DNA of 64,000 nt from Desmodesmus armatus (Eukaryota; Chlorophyta; Chlorophyceae; Sphaeropleales; Scenedesmaceae). Location of the stretch: NCBI GenBank assembly GCA_007449985.2, contig VIIQ02000008.1, forward strand, positions 833,001-897,000, read 5' to 3'. The position numbers were made by a program, and so were the translations under genes. Positions 21,613 through 33,236 of this stretch are shown here, in pieces. Position 1 is the first letter of the stretch, and every line of letters starts with the position of its first letter. The notes beneath the pieces were generated by a model that saw nothing but the letters and a program-made list of their open reading frames with translations, was not told the DNA's origin and did not search any database.

Positions 21613-24223
21613 CAGCAGGTACACCCCTCACCGCCACAGCAACATCCCCACCAGCAGCAGCAGCACCACCAACTTGCGGCAACTTCGACAGCGCCATACC
21701 TCCCGGCGCCTCCTGCCACTGCTGCCGCTTCTGCTGCTGCTGCTGCTGCCCTGCCAAGAGACCCTGCCTGCCTGTCTCTGCCAGCCTGGGTACCCGATTG
21801 GAGCACAGCTGAAGTGCTAAGTCCCCATCAGCAGTAGTCCGTATCAACAGGGCTCGAGCAGCACCCCCACCCCAGCACCAGGGGAGGGGTGTCAGGGCGA
21901 GACCGAGTGTGTCTGGTGCTGCTGTCATGAGATCCAGGGTGGCTCGAGCTAGGGCTGACTTGCTGACGTCTAGGGCAGCACCGGGCATCAGACCAACCTC
22001 CGTGGCCGACCTGTGAAGAGGGGTGTGTGTGTGTGTGTGGGGGGGGGGCATGTGACAGGGCACAGCACAGTCACGTCATGGCCAGGGGGGAGAGGGCAGC
22101 ACCCCCGCACCAGCACCAGGGGAGGGGGTCAAAGCTAGGCCGAGTGTGTCTGGTGCTGCTGCCATGAGATCCAGGGTGGATCGAGCTAGAGCTGACTTGC
22201 TGACGTCCAAGGCAGCACCTGGCATCAGACCAACCTCTGTGGCCGACCTGTGAAGTGTGTGTGTGTGTGGGGGGGGGGGGGGGCATGTGACAGGGCACAG
22301 CACAGTCACGTCATGGCCAGTGGGGGAGAGGGGGGCACCCCCGCCCCAGCACCAGGGTAGGGGGGTGAGGGCTAGGCCGAGTGTGTCTGGTGCTGCTGCC
22401 ATGACATCCAGGGTGGATCGAGCTAGGGCTGACTTGCTGACGTCAAGGGCAGCACCTGGCAACAGACCAACCTCCGTGGCCGACCTGGGGGGTGGGGGGT
22501 GGGGGGGGGGGGGGGGGGGGGGTGGAGCCGGGGGGGGGGGTGAGTTGGGACAAAGCACACCAGACTCTGATGCCAACCAATTGCTGCTATGCCTGAATGG
22601 GGGTGAGGCACGCATCACAAGCCTTTGCTACTCAAGCCCACCGACCAGCAACACCACTTGCCGCCACCCACCTTTCATCCCCTCGTGCAGCAGCACCAGC
22701 AGCTCTCTCCAACCGCAGCTCCTGCATCCTCCCCTCACTCCCCACACATAAACCCAAATCGAGGCTTGACACCTCCCCACACAAACCCAACAGAGTCAGG
22801 CTTGACGACACCCCAGCTTCTAGCCGCGCCACACGCCGCACACCCACCTGTCATCCCCACGAGCAGCAGCAGCAGCAGCTCTCTCCAATCGCAGCTCCTG
22901 CAGCCTACCCTCACTCCCCACATGAACCCAACAAATCGAGCATCAACACCACCCCAGCTACTAGTCGCGCCAAAGCGGGACCCCCCACCTGTCGCCCCTT
23001 TCGAAATTTGCGCTGCAGCATCTGCAGCCTCCCCTCACACAAACCCAACAGATCAAGGGTTGACAAACCACACGCCACCCACCCACCTGTCATCCCCACG
23101 AGCAGCAGCAGCAGCAGCTCTCTCCAACCGCAGCTCCCGCAGCCTCCCCTCACTCCCCACACATGAACCCAACAAATCGAGCACCAACACCACCCCAGCT
23201 ACTAGTCGCGCCAAAGCGGGACCCCCACCTGTCGCCGTTTTCAAAGTTTGCGCTGCAGCATCGGCAGCCTCCCCTCACACAAACCCAACAGATCAAGGGT
23301 TGACAAACCAGACGCCACCCACCCACCTGTCGTCCCCTCGTGCAGCAGCAGCAGCAGCTCTCTCCAACCGCAGCTCCTGCAGCCTCCCCTCACTCCCCAC
23401 AGTCCTGGCCACAGGCTGGGCCAACAGCTGCACAGGGCCGGGGGTGGTGGCCTGTACAACAGATGGCAGCTGCCAGGCACCCAGTGAGGATCTCACTCTC
23501 TCAACTGGGGGATGACCCCACACCTGGCCCACCTGACCCCACACCTGGCCCACCTGGCCCAGCCTCACACCTGGCCCACCTGGCCCCCCTTGAGCACCCA
23601 GGGCTGTGCCTCTCCCTGCTCCCTTCACTGCTGCTGCTGCTGCTGCTGCTGCAGACAGTGCCAGGTGCTGCATGGCTTTGGTGACAAAGCTCAGAGCAGC
23701 AATGCCAGGCTGCTGCTGGTTCAGGACAGAACTGCTGCCAGGCCCTGCTGCTGCCGTCGCTGCTGCTGCTGCTGCTGCTGTGCCTGTGGGGTTGGAGGAC
23801 CCTCCTGTAGCCCCTCCATCACTACCACCACCAGCAGCACCACCACCACTAGCACCAGCACCAGCAGCACCAGCACCAGCACCAGCAGCAGCAGGTGTAC
23901 AGGGATTGTGTGTTCCCCTGAGAGCTGCCAGGCGGGCTGTCAAGCCTCCCACAGCCTTATCCAGACCCAATGGGACAGGGGCTAGCCCAGGAGCCCACTG
24001 CAGCCTGAAATTCATACTGAACACCCTCCCGGAGCTGCCACATGAGTACACAAGCACTCCATTGAGCTCGCTGCTGCTGCTGCTGCTGCTGCTGTTGTAC
24101 AAAGCCTGGCCGGCTCTACTGCTGTGCTGTGCTGCATTGGCTGCTGCTGCTGCTGTGCCGGCAGCGCGCCGAGCAGCTGCTGTGGCTGCAGCTGCTGGGC
24201 TCATGGGTACCCCAAAGCACCTG

Positions 24224-24258
<35 letters not shown>

Positions 24259-24492
24259 GTCCCGTACGCATGCCCCTGTTGCGTCAAATCCCAAAGTGCC
24301 GGGTCCCCAATCTGACTGGCCTGTGTGTTGAAGAGACTCAAATCCCCCAGCAGCCCTAAACCCTGGCTCTCTGTACCATCCTGGAACATCTGGCTGGGGT
24401 ACAGGCGGGGGTCAAAACCCTGCAGAGCACCACCACTACCACCACCACCAGCTGCTGCTGCTGCTGCTGCTGGGTCATGTCTGCCTCCTGCT

Positions 24493-24536
<44 letters not shown>

Positions 24537-26085
24537 ATCACTGTCAGGATGCAGTGTGGAGAGAGCTGCTGGCCCTGCATTGGCCCTTGGCCTGTCAGGC
24601 TGATGTCTCACAGATCTGCCTCTAAAGCAGCTGTCGGTGCAGCTGGCAACGGCAGCAGCAGCCGCCGGCGGCGCAGGCAGCAGCAGCAGCAGCGACGGCT
24701 GCGCAGCAGGGGTGCCGCTGCTGCTGCTGCTGTGCTGCCACATCAACAACGGCTCCTCTCCTGCCTTACGGAGGTCCAGCAGCAGCACTCGGCTGCTGGT
24801 AGCGACTGCAAAAAGGTGCCGTATGTGTACGCAGCCTGCTGCTGCTGCTGCTGCTGCTGTGGGTGCTGCTGCTGCCGCCTGCTGCCACTCAGAATGCGAC
24901 CCTTGCCAGGAAGAGAGTGCACAGATGGTCTCGCCCTCCGGCAGCTGCAGCAGCAGCTTTCCTGGCAGGGTGCCTTCTGCATCTGCTGCTGCTGTTGTGT
25001 TTGCAGCTTCAGGCTGCTGTCCTGCAGGCTGATGCCCGCTGCTGCTGCTGCTGCTGCTGCTGCTGTGGCGGCTGGGTTTAGTCATGACTACCGCTGATGG
25101 TGCCAACTCATGTCGCATGAGGGTGCCCCCACATGCTGCCAGCAGCTGCCTGGGGTGTGCCCCAACTGCCAACAGCAGCGGACACACCAGGTCACACCTG
25201 GCATCAGCATCAGCAGCAGCAGCAGCTGCTGCTGCTGCTGCCGCCGCCTTCACCCAGCGCAGCAGCCCCTGCTGCTGCAGCAGCAACTTTGGCAGCCGTT
25301 CATCAGGGTGCAAGGATACATCTTGTGCGTCTGCTGCTGCTGCTGCTGTTCGTGCTGCTGCTGGGCTATGAGGGCCGCTTGATACCTGGCCCAGCTGCTG
25401 CTGCTGCTGCTGCTGCTGGCTCAGCACAGCCTGGGTGATGATGCTGTCCTGCAGGGTGGCTGTCCATGCAGAGCCGTCAGCACACCCCAGCACAGCTTGG
25501 TGCAGGACAGGGTGCCACACAGATGCCACCACCTGCTGGGGCAGCACCCCCACACCCAACAGCAGCAGCTGCCACCGCGTAGTGACACAGCCACCCGCTG
25601 CTGCCGCTGCTGGGGTGTCACTGCTGCCGTTAGCAGCCTGGTGCTGCTGCCGTGGGGGTGTGGAGGTGTGCTGTGCTGCCGTCACCAGAGCAGCATACAC
25701 CTTGTGATGGCAGCGTGCCCATACCAATGCAACAGGTAGGGCCTGTGCTGACCCCATACCAGGAGACGCTGCTGCTGCTGCTGCTGCTGCTGCTGGGCCG
25801 GTTGCATCTGCTGCAGCCCCACATGCTCCACTGGAGATCCCAACTCCAGCACAGCAGCAGCTGCTGCAGACAGCTGCACTGCTACTGGCCCACTGAATGC
25901 GCCTGGCAGCCCTGCAGCATCAGCAGCACTACCAGCAGCAGCACTACCAGCAGCAGTAGGAGTAGCTAGTAGGTGTGCTGGCATGGCGCCAGGCTGCAGG
26001 ACAGTCAGCACCAGCTGCTGCCGCGCATGTCCTGCAACGCTCAGCACAAGCACAGCTGACCCAGCATGGCCGCATGCGGGGGCTG

Positions 26086-26121
<36 letters not shown>

Positions 26122-27149
26122 AAGCTGCAGCCGCAGGGTGTAGTGAGTGCTGCTGGCCGCTGTGCTGCTGCTGCTGCACCTGCCTGGCCAGGGCTGCTGG
26201 CTGCTGTGTCTGGGTTTGCTGTGTCTGCTGGGCTGTGCATGTTGCTGGGTCCGCTTGACTAGCTGCTGCCCCTGCCGTGCCTGCTGCTGCTGCTGCCTGG
26301 TGTGCATCGAAGCCTGGCAGTTGCACTTGCAGTGCTGCCAGCCTGTTGCTCTGTGCTGCTGCTGCTGCTGCTGCTGGTGCCTGCAGCTGCTCGAGCAGTA
26401 GCTCCTCCAGGAGCTCAGCAGGTACGGGGCCCTCATGGGCCAAGTGGCGGGCAAAAAATGACATCTGCTGCTGCACCAGCTGCAGCGGCCTGCAGGACTC
26501 AGCACACATGACACATCACACATCACACATGACACATGACACATGACGCATGACACAACACGCAGGGAAGGGTTTATTATGTGGGCGCAGGACAGGGAGT
26601 GAGTGACTTGTGTTGCATGATTGCAGGAGCATTCTGTGCGTCTGTGTCTGACCCATGTTGGCTGGCTCAGGCTGCATGGGCGTGTCTGGTGAGTGTGTGG
26701 CTGTGTCATGAAGCCTTGGGTGCTTGTATGAGATGAAGAGTGATGTGTATGATGGGTGAGTGAGGTTCAGCAGCATGAAGGGGCGTACGTGTAAGGTGTT
26801 GGGAGTTCATGCTGCGCCCAGAGCTGGTAATCCAGGGGTTGCTGGGAAGGCAGCAGCACAGCAGGCTGAACTGCAGCCACGACGTCTTTCCTGGCAGCTG
26901 CTCGGACGATGGATGTGACAGGCTGGTCCCTGCAGTGGCCAGCAGCCATGCAGCAAATGCAGCAGCACTGGCGGTGGCCATGATGATATGCCAGCAGCAG
27001 ATAGGCTCTCTTACAGCAGGGCTACGGGTGTGAAGCTGTGGTATGAGGTTATACTATTAGTTTGGTAAGCTGCCTGCCGCTCACCCATCGTTGAAGGGCC
27101 AGGTGATGTTGCCAAGTGAGCCAAGCTTGACTGGGAGCACATTGGACAT
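18071..27149 (-). CDS. Giant Gln/Ala-rich protein with beta-propeller-like core (TAF1C/RRN6-like?)
   Basis: Exons with matching phases: 27149-27085 (MSNVLPVKLGSLGNITWPF), 26929-26789, 26489-25760, 25700 to about 24230, about 24195 to about 23590, 23504-23327 and 22010-18071. The join near 24.2 kb is uncertain. Ordered pieces look like propeller blades: VVASVWHPVLHQAVLGCADG, LLAVGAHPRQLLAACGG, HLFAVATSSRVLLLDLRKAG, LNGVLVYSCGSSGRVFS and LLIRTTADGDLALQLC. This arrangement, with a 'DLR' blade and a C-terminal 'DGDL' segment, recalls TAF1C/RRN6 subunits of RNA polymerase I initiation factors; that is inference. The last exon (about 1,313 codons) is dominated by polyGln and polyAla from CTG/CAG repeats. 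Introns include a 59-base one at 25701-25759. It is divergent from calredoxin. Confidence 0.55.
21843..22490 (-). repeat. Three 237-bp tandem copies of the start of the last exon
   Basis: The block encoding SATEVGLMPGAALDVSKSAL occurs three times at exactly 237-bp spacing. All copies have an acceptor with an upstream C-run on the minus strand. The copy starting at 22010 continues into the long last exon; the other two (about 22247 and 22485) are truncated. Confidence 0.9.
22670..23330 (-). repeat. Tandem array derived from the penultimate exon's donor end
   Basis: A ~240-bp unit repeats (key block at 22703, 22879, 23118 and 23358), each with a stretch encoding ELRLERAAAAAARGD and a donor (GACAG/gtgggt or similar). 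Donor-like exon ends fall at 23327, 23229, 23087, 22989, 22848 and 22673. Confidence 0.85.
26513..26561. repeat. ACATGACAC minisatellite
   Basis: Five to six imperfect copies of acatgacac/acatcacac lie in intron 2 of the giant gene, just upstream (in transcript sense) of the acceptor at 26490. Confidence 0.8.
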
Positions 27150-27569
27150 GAACTGAAGTCGACAAGGCGGCGTAGGCGGAATCAGAACTAATCAAGATCT
27201 TCTTATGAATGGTGGTCAACTTGTTGGGTGATTGGATGGTCGCTCATGCAGGTTGGCCAGCATGATCTGCTTCCACCAAAACTCCTTCGGAAGTTTGTCA
27301 CTACTGCTGCCCTAGAAAACACACGATACATTCCCTAGATTTCCAGAATTTTATTTTGGCCAAGACGCAGCGTCCTGTGACATTTCGCTTTGAAGTGACA
27401 TCCCACACAAATTTGAGTGCATCTCCCTCTATAGCGCGCAACAACCAGTCGCCATTGCTTCCTCACACCCTGCGCTTCCCCGTACCTGCCACCACCACCC
27501 CGAAACGGTTCCGGAGACTCAGCACTTGCAAGTTAACTCAAACAGCACCAACACACACTCCAACACCAG
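27150..27569. promoter_or_regulatory. Divergent promoter region, giant gene / calredoxin
   Basis: 420 bases lie between the two start codons. The sequence is less GC-rich than its surroundings and includes a poor TATA-like stretch (attttatttt, 27348-27357). No other motif was recognised. Confidence 0.4.
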
Positions 27570-30500
27570 ATGCTTGCCAAGCAGAGCCGTGCCTTGAGGG
27601 CAAGCAGCAGGGTCCCGCAGTTACTGCAACCCCACACATGTCCTGCAGTCCGTCTGTCCTGTAGGGCCCTCCCAGTGCCAAAGGCTGATGTGATAGCAGA
27701 TGCAGATGCCAGTGCTCTCACCAGCCTTGAGGAGCGTTTCAAGATGGCTGACATCGATGGGTAAGTCTTTCTACAACCCTTGAACCCCTATTGCACACGA
27801 TGCTGCCTGTATCCTGCACTTGCACAAGTTGCTACATAGCTGCAGCTCACCCCTGCTCCCAGTTGCACCCTCTCTCAACTACACTGTTCTTTACAGCACT
27901 ACCCCACATACACTCACACACACACCCTTCCAGCCATGCAGCACAGCACATCACATCATGGCAGCATGCTTGGGTGGTCATTCTTCCCGCCACTTCTTCG
28001 TACTGTTTCCTGCACTGCTCCTGCAGCAATGGCCGCATCGACCGTGCTGAGCTCAAGGCTCTGCTGGAGTCAGTGGAGGGGGGGCTGGCCTACCCCCTCA
28101 TGGTTGCAGAGGTGAGGGGCGACCACTCTCTTGTGTCCTCACTAATTTATTTCTTGAAAGGTGCGGGGGTGAGGGTGTGTGTGTGCTATCGAGGGGGGGG
28201 GGTGACCGTGCGAGCAGGCAAGCAATTGAAGCAGGCAGAGTGGACGGTGTTCCCGTTGGCTTTGCATAGCCAGCTGCAGGACTGTGTTATGTTGGTCTGC
28301 AACTACTGCAACAGCACAGACCAGCTCGTCCACACGAACCTGCCTCTTTTCCTTGCTGCTGCTGCACAGGGCTGGGTGCCTGATGAGCGGCTAGACCAGG
28401 CCATGGAGAAGTATGATGTGGACAAGAGCGGTACGTGGCGCAGCAGTGTGGCGGCGCGGGGGGGGGGGGGGGAGCTGCCCTTTTATGTTGGCCTGTAGGA
28501 GTGTCAGTAGTGATGAAGGTGAAACAGTCAGGGCAGTTGTGGAAGGGGGCAGGGGGGGGGGGTAAGGAGCCAGCACAAGGAAGGCCTAAGGTGGGGAGGG
28601 GTGCCCAGGAGCAGCAGCAACAGATGCAAGGGACGGAGCAGGAACATGTGCTGCAGCAACTCAGAGCAGTAGCCAGCGCAAAGTCGTACTTTCGTACCTT
28701 CCTCTTTTCAACAATGACACTGCTACCCAGGGTCGTTCAATCACATAGGAAGCCAACAGCAGCTGCCATGACAGCACACACAAGCACACGCCGTCTTGCT
28801 GCTTCGTTGTCAACCGCACCCTCCATGCCCACACACCCATTTCTGCCCCCCCCCTCTCCCCCCCCCCCCCTCCACACGCTCACATGTGACATTGGTGCAC
28901 CCTCCATAGCCACACCCCCCACGCACACACACCCTCATTCTTTTGTGTTCTCTCTTTCTTTACACTCTCTGTCCACACACACCGTCCTCCCCCCCCTTCC
29001 TCCCCGCCAACCAGGTGACATTGACTTCCGTGAGTTAAAGCAGTTGGTGTATGACGGCATGTTGTCAAGTGCACCCTCCATGCCCACACACCCACTGTCT
29101 GCCTTCCCTTCTCCCCCCACACAACTTATGTGGATGCAAGTTATGTGTTAACACACAACTGTATCCTCTATGCCAACACTCAACCCCCCTCCCCCTCCCC
29201 CCCCCAGGTGACATTGACTTCAGTGAGTTCAAGCAGTTGGTGTATGACGGCATGCTGCTGGAGGGGGCCATCCAGGACTACGAGGATGCATTCAACGCAG
29301 TCGACGACAGCGGCAACGGCAGCATAGGTACGACCGACAGCCTGCGCAGCTGAACAGGGGTAGGGTTTTGCAGGGGGGGATTTTGCATGGGGGGGGGGGC
29401 GCACTGGCCGGCCACACACAGTCCTTAAATTTACCCCCCCCCTCCTCCTGGTGTGCAGGTGCCACTGAGCTGGCCCAGCTGTTCAAGAACCTGGGCACCC
29501 CCATGTCATACGACAAGGTGGCAGACGTGTTCATGCGCTACGACAAGGTACGTGGAGGGGGGGGGGGGTTGTGTGTGTTTCGACAGATGGAGTACTTGGG
29601 TACATGCAAGCTCACTAAGACTGTGTGTGTGTGGGCCGGGGGGGGGGGGGGGGGGGGGGGGGGGATGGAACATCTTGCGGTTTGTGTGTGGATGGTGGGG
29701 GACGGGAGATAGGGGGGGCATGGCGGTGGTGGTGGTGGGGAGCTTGCTTGATGATGTGTGTCTGTGCTGCAGTTTGCATGAGCTGGCTTGGTTATCGATG
29801 CTGTGTGCTGGAAGCCTGGCCGTGCATTTACCTTGCCTTGTGCTGCTGAACACGTGGGGACTCTGGACTGGGTTTGACTCACCAGGGTGACTAATAGGTT
29901 CTGAGCCACATTGTGCTTTATGCCGAAACAGCAGTGCTGCGCTCAGCGCCGCTGTCCAGGGATATCCGTATAAGATCCACAACACTGCTGCTGGTGTGGG
30001 GAGGATACACCTTGCATATACAAATATGCATTTTTTGACACAATGATGCCGCTGCTGTATGGGGTATGTGTGTGTATGCTTGCAGGATGAGTCGGGGCAG
30101 ATTGAGTTCAAGGAGTTCCTGCTGCTGTTCGCGGTGAGGACGGGGGTGGGGGGGCCACTATGCTGCCTGGGGTCTAGACAGTGCATTGTATGTTGCAAGC
30201 ATGTTGTCCCCCTCATACCAAAAGGTTGCTGCCAGAAGTGATACACTGTTGTGCATCTCCAATTGTGGTGTGCTGATGTTGCTGTCTGTGTCTGTCCCCC
30301 CCCCCCCCCTGCAGGACCAGCTGCTTGACCTGAAGAAGGTTCAGGCCTGGCTGTCGTCCAGGGGTGACGATGCATGGGCCTGGAGCGGAGCAGGATCAGG
30401 ACTACTGGAGGTGAGGGGGGGGGGGGGGAGGTGGAAGGGGCTGGAGGGGGGGCGGGCGTCTGTGGTGGTGGTTGTATGAGGTCACATATAGCACATAGGC

Positions 30501-31754
30501 TTGGGGTAGGTGCTGCACCACACTGCACTGCCTGAACTGCTGAAGCACAACGCACCACAAGCTCGCACTTTGCACAATCATGCTGGTGGGATGCTGTGGT
30601 GTATCACCTGCAACGCCTGTGTCATGCTGTGCCATGCTTTGTTGCAGTGTGCTGTTGTCATGCTACGCTGTGTCATGCTGTGCTGTGCTGTTCTCCCCTG
30701 CTGTTCAGACTGTTGAGGGCAATGTGAGTGTTATTTTTGGTCCTGGTGAGATGGAGGAGGCTCTGGACAAAAACAAGGACAAGCTGGTGGTGCTCTTCTG
30801 TGGACTCACATGGTGCAGGTGTGTGTGGGAGGTATGGTGGGTGTGGATTCATGAGTCACGCCACGGTTGTGCATCACGTACCATAATGTTGAAAGACAGC
30901 GTAGCCAGCCCGTTCGACTCCATGCAGCAGCAGTCAGTCACCTCATCGGTGCATCCCATCGGTGCGCCTGGCCTTTGCCCAAATCCCAGCACTCCTCACC
31001 CTCCCCGGTGACCCCTGCCTCCTCCCGTTGCCTTTTCTTATCTGTGTCTCACCCTCCCCTCCCCCCCTGTTACTGCCTGTCTCTTGCCCTTGCCCCCCTC
31101 CTCCTCCCCCCCTCCAGGCCATTGGTGCATCGATATTTGATGAGATATCTGGCCTCTGTTTGTGTCTCCCCCCTCCCCCGCCCCTTCGTACCTGCCTCTG
31201 TCCCTTGGCAATACTAGTCTGTTGTCTCCCCGCCCCCCTCTTTCTCCCCCCTCCCCCTGTCAGCCCCTTTCGCCTGCCCTTTCCATCGTCCCTCTGCACC
31301 CCCCCCCCAGGCCGTGCAAGGGTGTAGCTCGTGCGTATGAGCGCATGGCTCAGACGTACGACAAGGCGGTGTTCCTCAAGCTGCTGGGCAACGCCAACAT
31401 GGGCTGCAAGGGGCTGTTCAAACAGTTCAAGATACGCAGCACACCAAGCTTCCTCTTCTTCCGTAATGGTGAGGAGGGTTCCAGACGAGCGGAAGGGGGG
31501 GGGGAACATGGCAAGAGGGTGGGGCTGCTTTGGGGGTTTGGGAGGCTCGCTGGCTGGCTAGTGCCAACGTTGGGATTCCATCCCCATTCACTGTACTGTT
31601 CTGTACTGTCACTGTTGCAGGTGAGCTGGTAGGCACCAACACAGGGGCCAACAAGGAGCGCCTTGAGGGTGCACTGCGCTCACAGATGACACCTTCAGAG
31701 CTGCCACAGGGCAAGCCCCTGTTTGTGAAGGAGGACGTGACAGTCAGCAGCTGA
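27570..31754 (+). CDS. CRX: Calredoxin: four EF-hands plus thioredoxin domain, chloroplast
   Basis: Calredoxins are chloroplast proteins of green algae whose thioredoxin activity depends on Ca2+ binding. Ten exons: 27570-27760, 28027-28111, 28370-28430, 29208-29327, 29459-29547, 30086-30133, 30315-30410, 30709-30818, 31311-31468 and 31621-31754. All are phase-consistent, giving 363 residues. Residues 1 to about 45 (MLAKQSRALRASSRV) look like a transit peptide. Four complete EF loops: DIDGNGRIDRAE, DVDKSGDIDFSE, DDSGNGSIGATE and DKDESGQIEFKE. A linker precedes the thioredoxin fold at about 231-363, with the redox motif WCRPC split across exons 8 and 9, and the cis-proline strand STPSFLFFRNGE. 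Both active-site cysteines and all four loops look intact. An upstream decoy copy of exon 4 starts at 29015. Intron 3 is the largest intron. Confidence 0.92.
29015..29207 (+). repeat. Truncated tandem copy of calredoxin EF2 exon
   Basis: The acceptor plus the first ~48 exon bases (encoding DIDFRELKQLVYDGML) recur exactly 193 bases before the true exon at 29208. Fragments of the same flanking sequence (gcaccctccatgccc) also occur near 28816, 28898 and 29070. Confidence 0.9.
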
Positions 31755-31850
31755 ATATGAATAGTTTGCAAGGGCAGACAGACCTCACAGCAGCCTCGCT
31801 GTGTGCACATGGTCCTTGTTCATTCTCTGGATGACGTCACTAACGGTTTT

Positions 31851-31855
31851 TGTAA
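31851..31855 (+). terminator. TGTAA poly(A) signal of calredoxin
   Basis: First TGTAA after the stop codon, 97 bases downstream. Confidence 0.6.
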
Positions 31856-33185
31856 CAGTGTGCGTCGTGAGTGTGTGGGTGTCGACGTGTGCGGGTGAAT
31901 ACTTGTATGCTAGTGCTGAGGTGGTGTGTTTGTTGTGTTGTGGTCTTGTTTTTGGGGTGGGGTGGGGTTTGCGTCGAGGGTTTTACTGAGCTGTGTATTG
32001 TTTCAACTGTGGCTTTGGGCTTGGATGTGTGTAGGCGTGGACTTACCTTGAAGCGTGAATGCCAGATGTACGTTACGGTGTTGTATGCGGCGCGCTGTTG
32101 CAGGTGTGACTTGTGGAGAGGCTAAGTGAGGGGTCGTGCTGTGTATCCTTTCCATGCTTGTCTGTGTCTCGTACAGTGCTGCGGTGTGTCAGGTTTGGTC
32201 TGGCTGGGCATGTGTGCTGCACAACATCAACACCTGTTTGCATGCAATTGAGAAGGCGGCAAGCACCAAGCCGGCAGTTGAATCTGCCAGCTGAGACCTC
32301 TACGGTTGGTGTAAGCATGCTGTGTTGGTGTTGATGTCTGGGAGTCTGGAAGTTTGCGCGCTGTGCTGTGCTGTGCTGTGCTGTGCTCTATACATTTGCT
32401 GCGTTGCGTCGAGCTACATCAAGTGCTTATGGTGGTGCTGGTGCCTGCTGGGACGTTGCCTGTGTGCGTGCCGTCCTGCATTTTTGGCAGTGTCAGTTTT
32501 GGCGACAGGGCATGCAATCATTGGTATGCGCGTCATGCAGGAGAGATGCTGCACCGTAACATACGCGGCATGTGTGTGGTTTTTGGAGTGACAACAAGTT
32601 GGTGGTGCGTGCATCTGAGTAGAGTGTCATGGGTGTGACGAGCAGACAATCACAATGGGGTTTGGCCCCAACACCTGGTTCTGACAGGGGTTGGGCATGT
32701 GGTGGGAAAACATATCGTAGATTTGGCTGGAAGACACAAGCGTGGCAGCACTGCTTGCTGCTTCAGGGCAAGCAGCTCCACCACAACAGCATGTCTCACT
32801 GTGTGACCACTGTTGTGCACCCAAGTGAGGTGTATGGTGTGACGTGAGGTGTGAGGTGTGAGGTGAAATGAGAGGTGTGTGACATGTGTGAGGTGTCAGG
32901 ACTGTCATTGAGATGCCCTATGTAATGAGCACGGGCAATGCTTTGTGCTGGTCAAGTAGGCTGCAGCTGGGTTTGTCAGAGTATCGTGGTTGCTTGGGTA
33001 ATGTATACTCTTGCAGTACGCCCTTTGACAACTGGTGTGGCTTGCTCACCTCGGTCCTGGGAGCTGCTTGTGAGATTTCTGTAGCGTAGTGCGGCTGAGC
33101 CAGTGCCAATAGCTCTAAAGGCCGTTTGAGACTGGCTTATTTTGGGTAGTGCACCGGCAGGGTCATGTGGAAAGGTAGTGGGGGG

Positions 33186-33236
33186 AGGTTGTTACAAGTG
33201 GATACTTTCACCGCTGAGCGGTACTCTCCACATGGG
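33186..33236. repeat. Dispersed ~50-bp repeat with palindrome, copy 2
   Basis: Matches 7559-7610. This copy contains the perfect palindrome accgctgagcggt (6-bp arms around one base). Confidence 0.7.

Noticed and set aside
22597..23515. Plus-strand Pro/Ser/Thr repeat proteins
   Set aside because: Antisense of the tandem donor array; the minus-strand reading is phase-consistent with the gene.
28435..29151. 238-residue plus-strand frame in calredoxin intron 3
   Set aside because: Begins at a non-AUG context after exon 3 and is composed of G-runs, C-runs and the duplicated exon fragment.
29506..30558. 350-residue minus-strand open frame
   Set aside because: It runs across three well-supported calredoxin exons and their introns; Pro/His-rich low complexity only.
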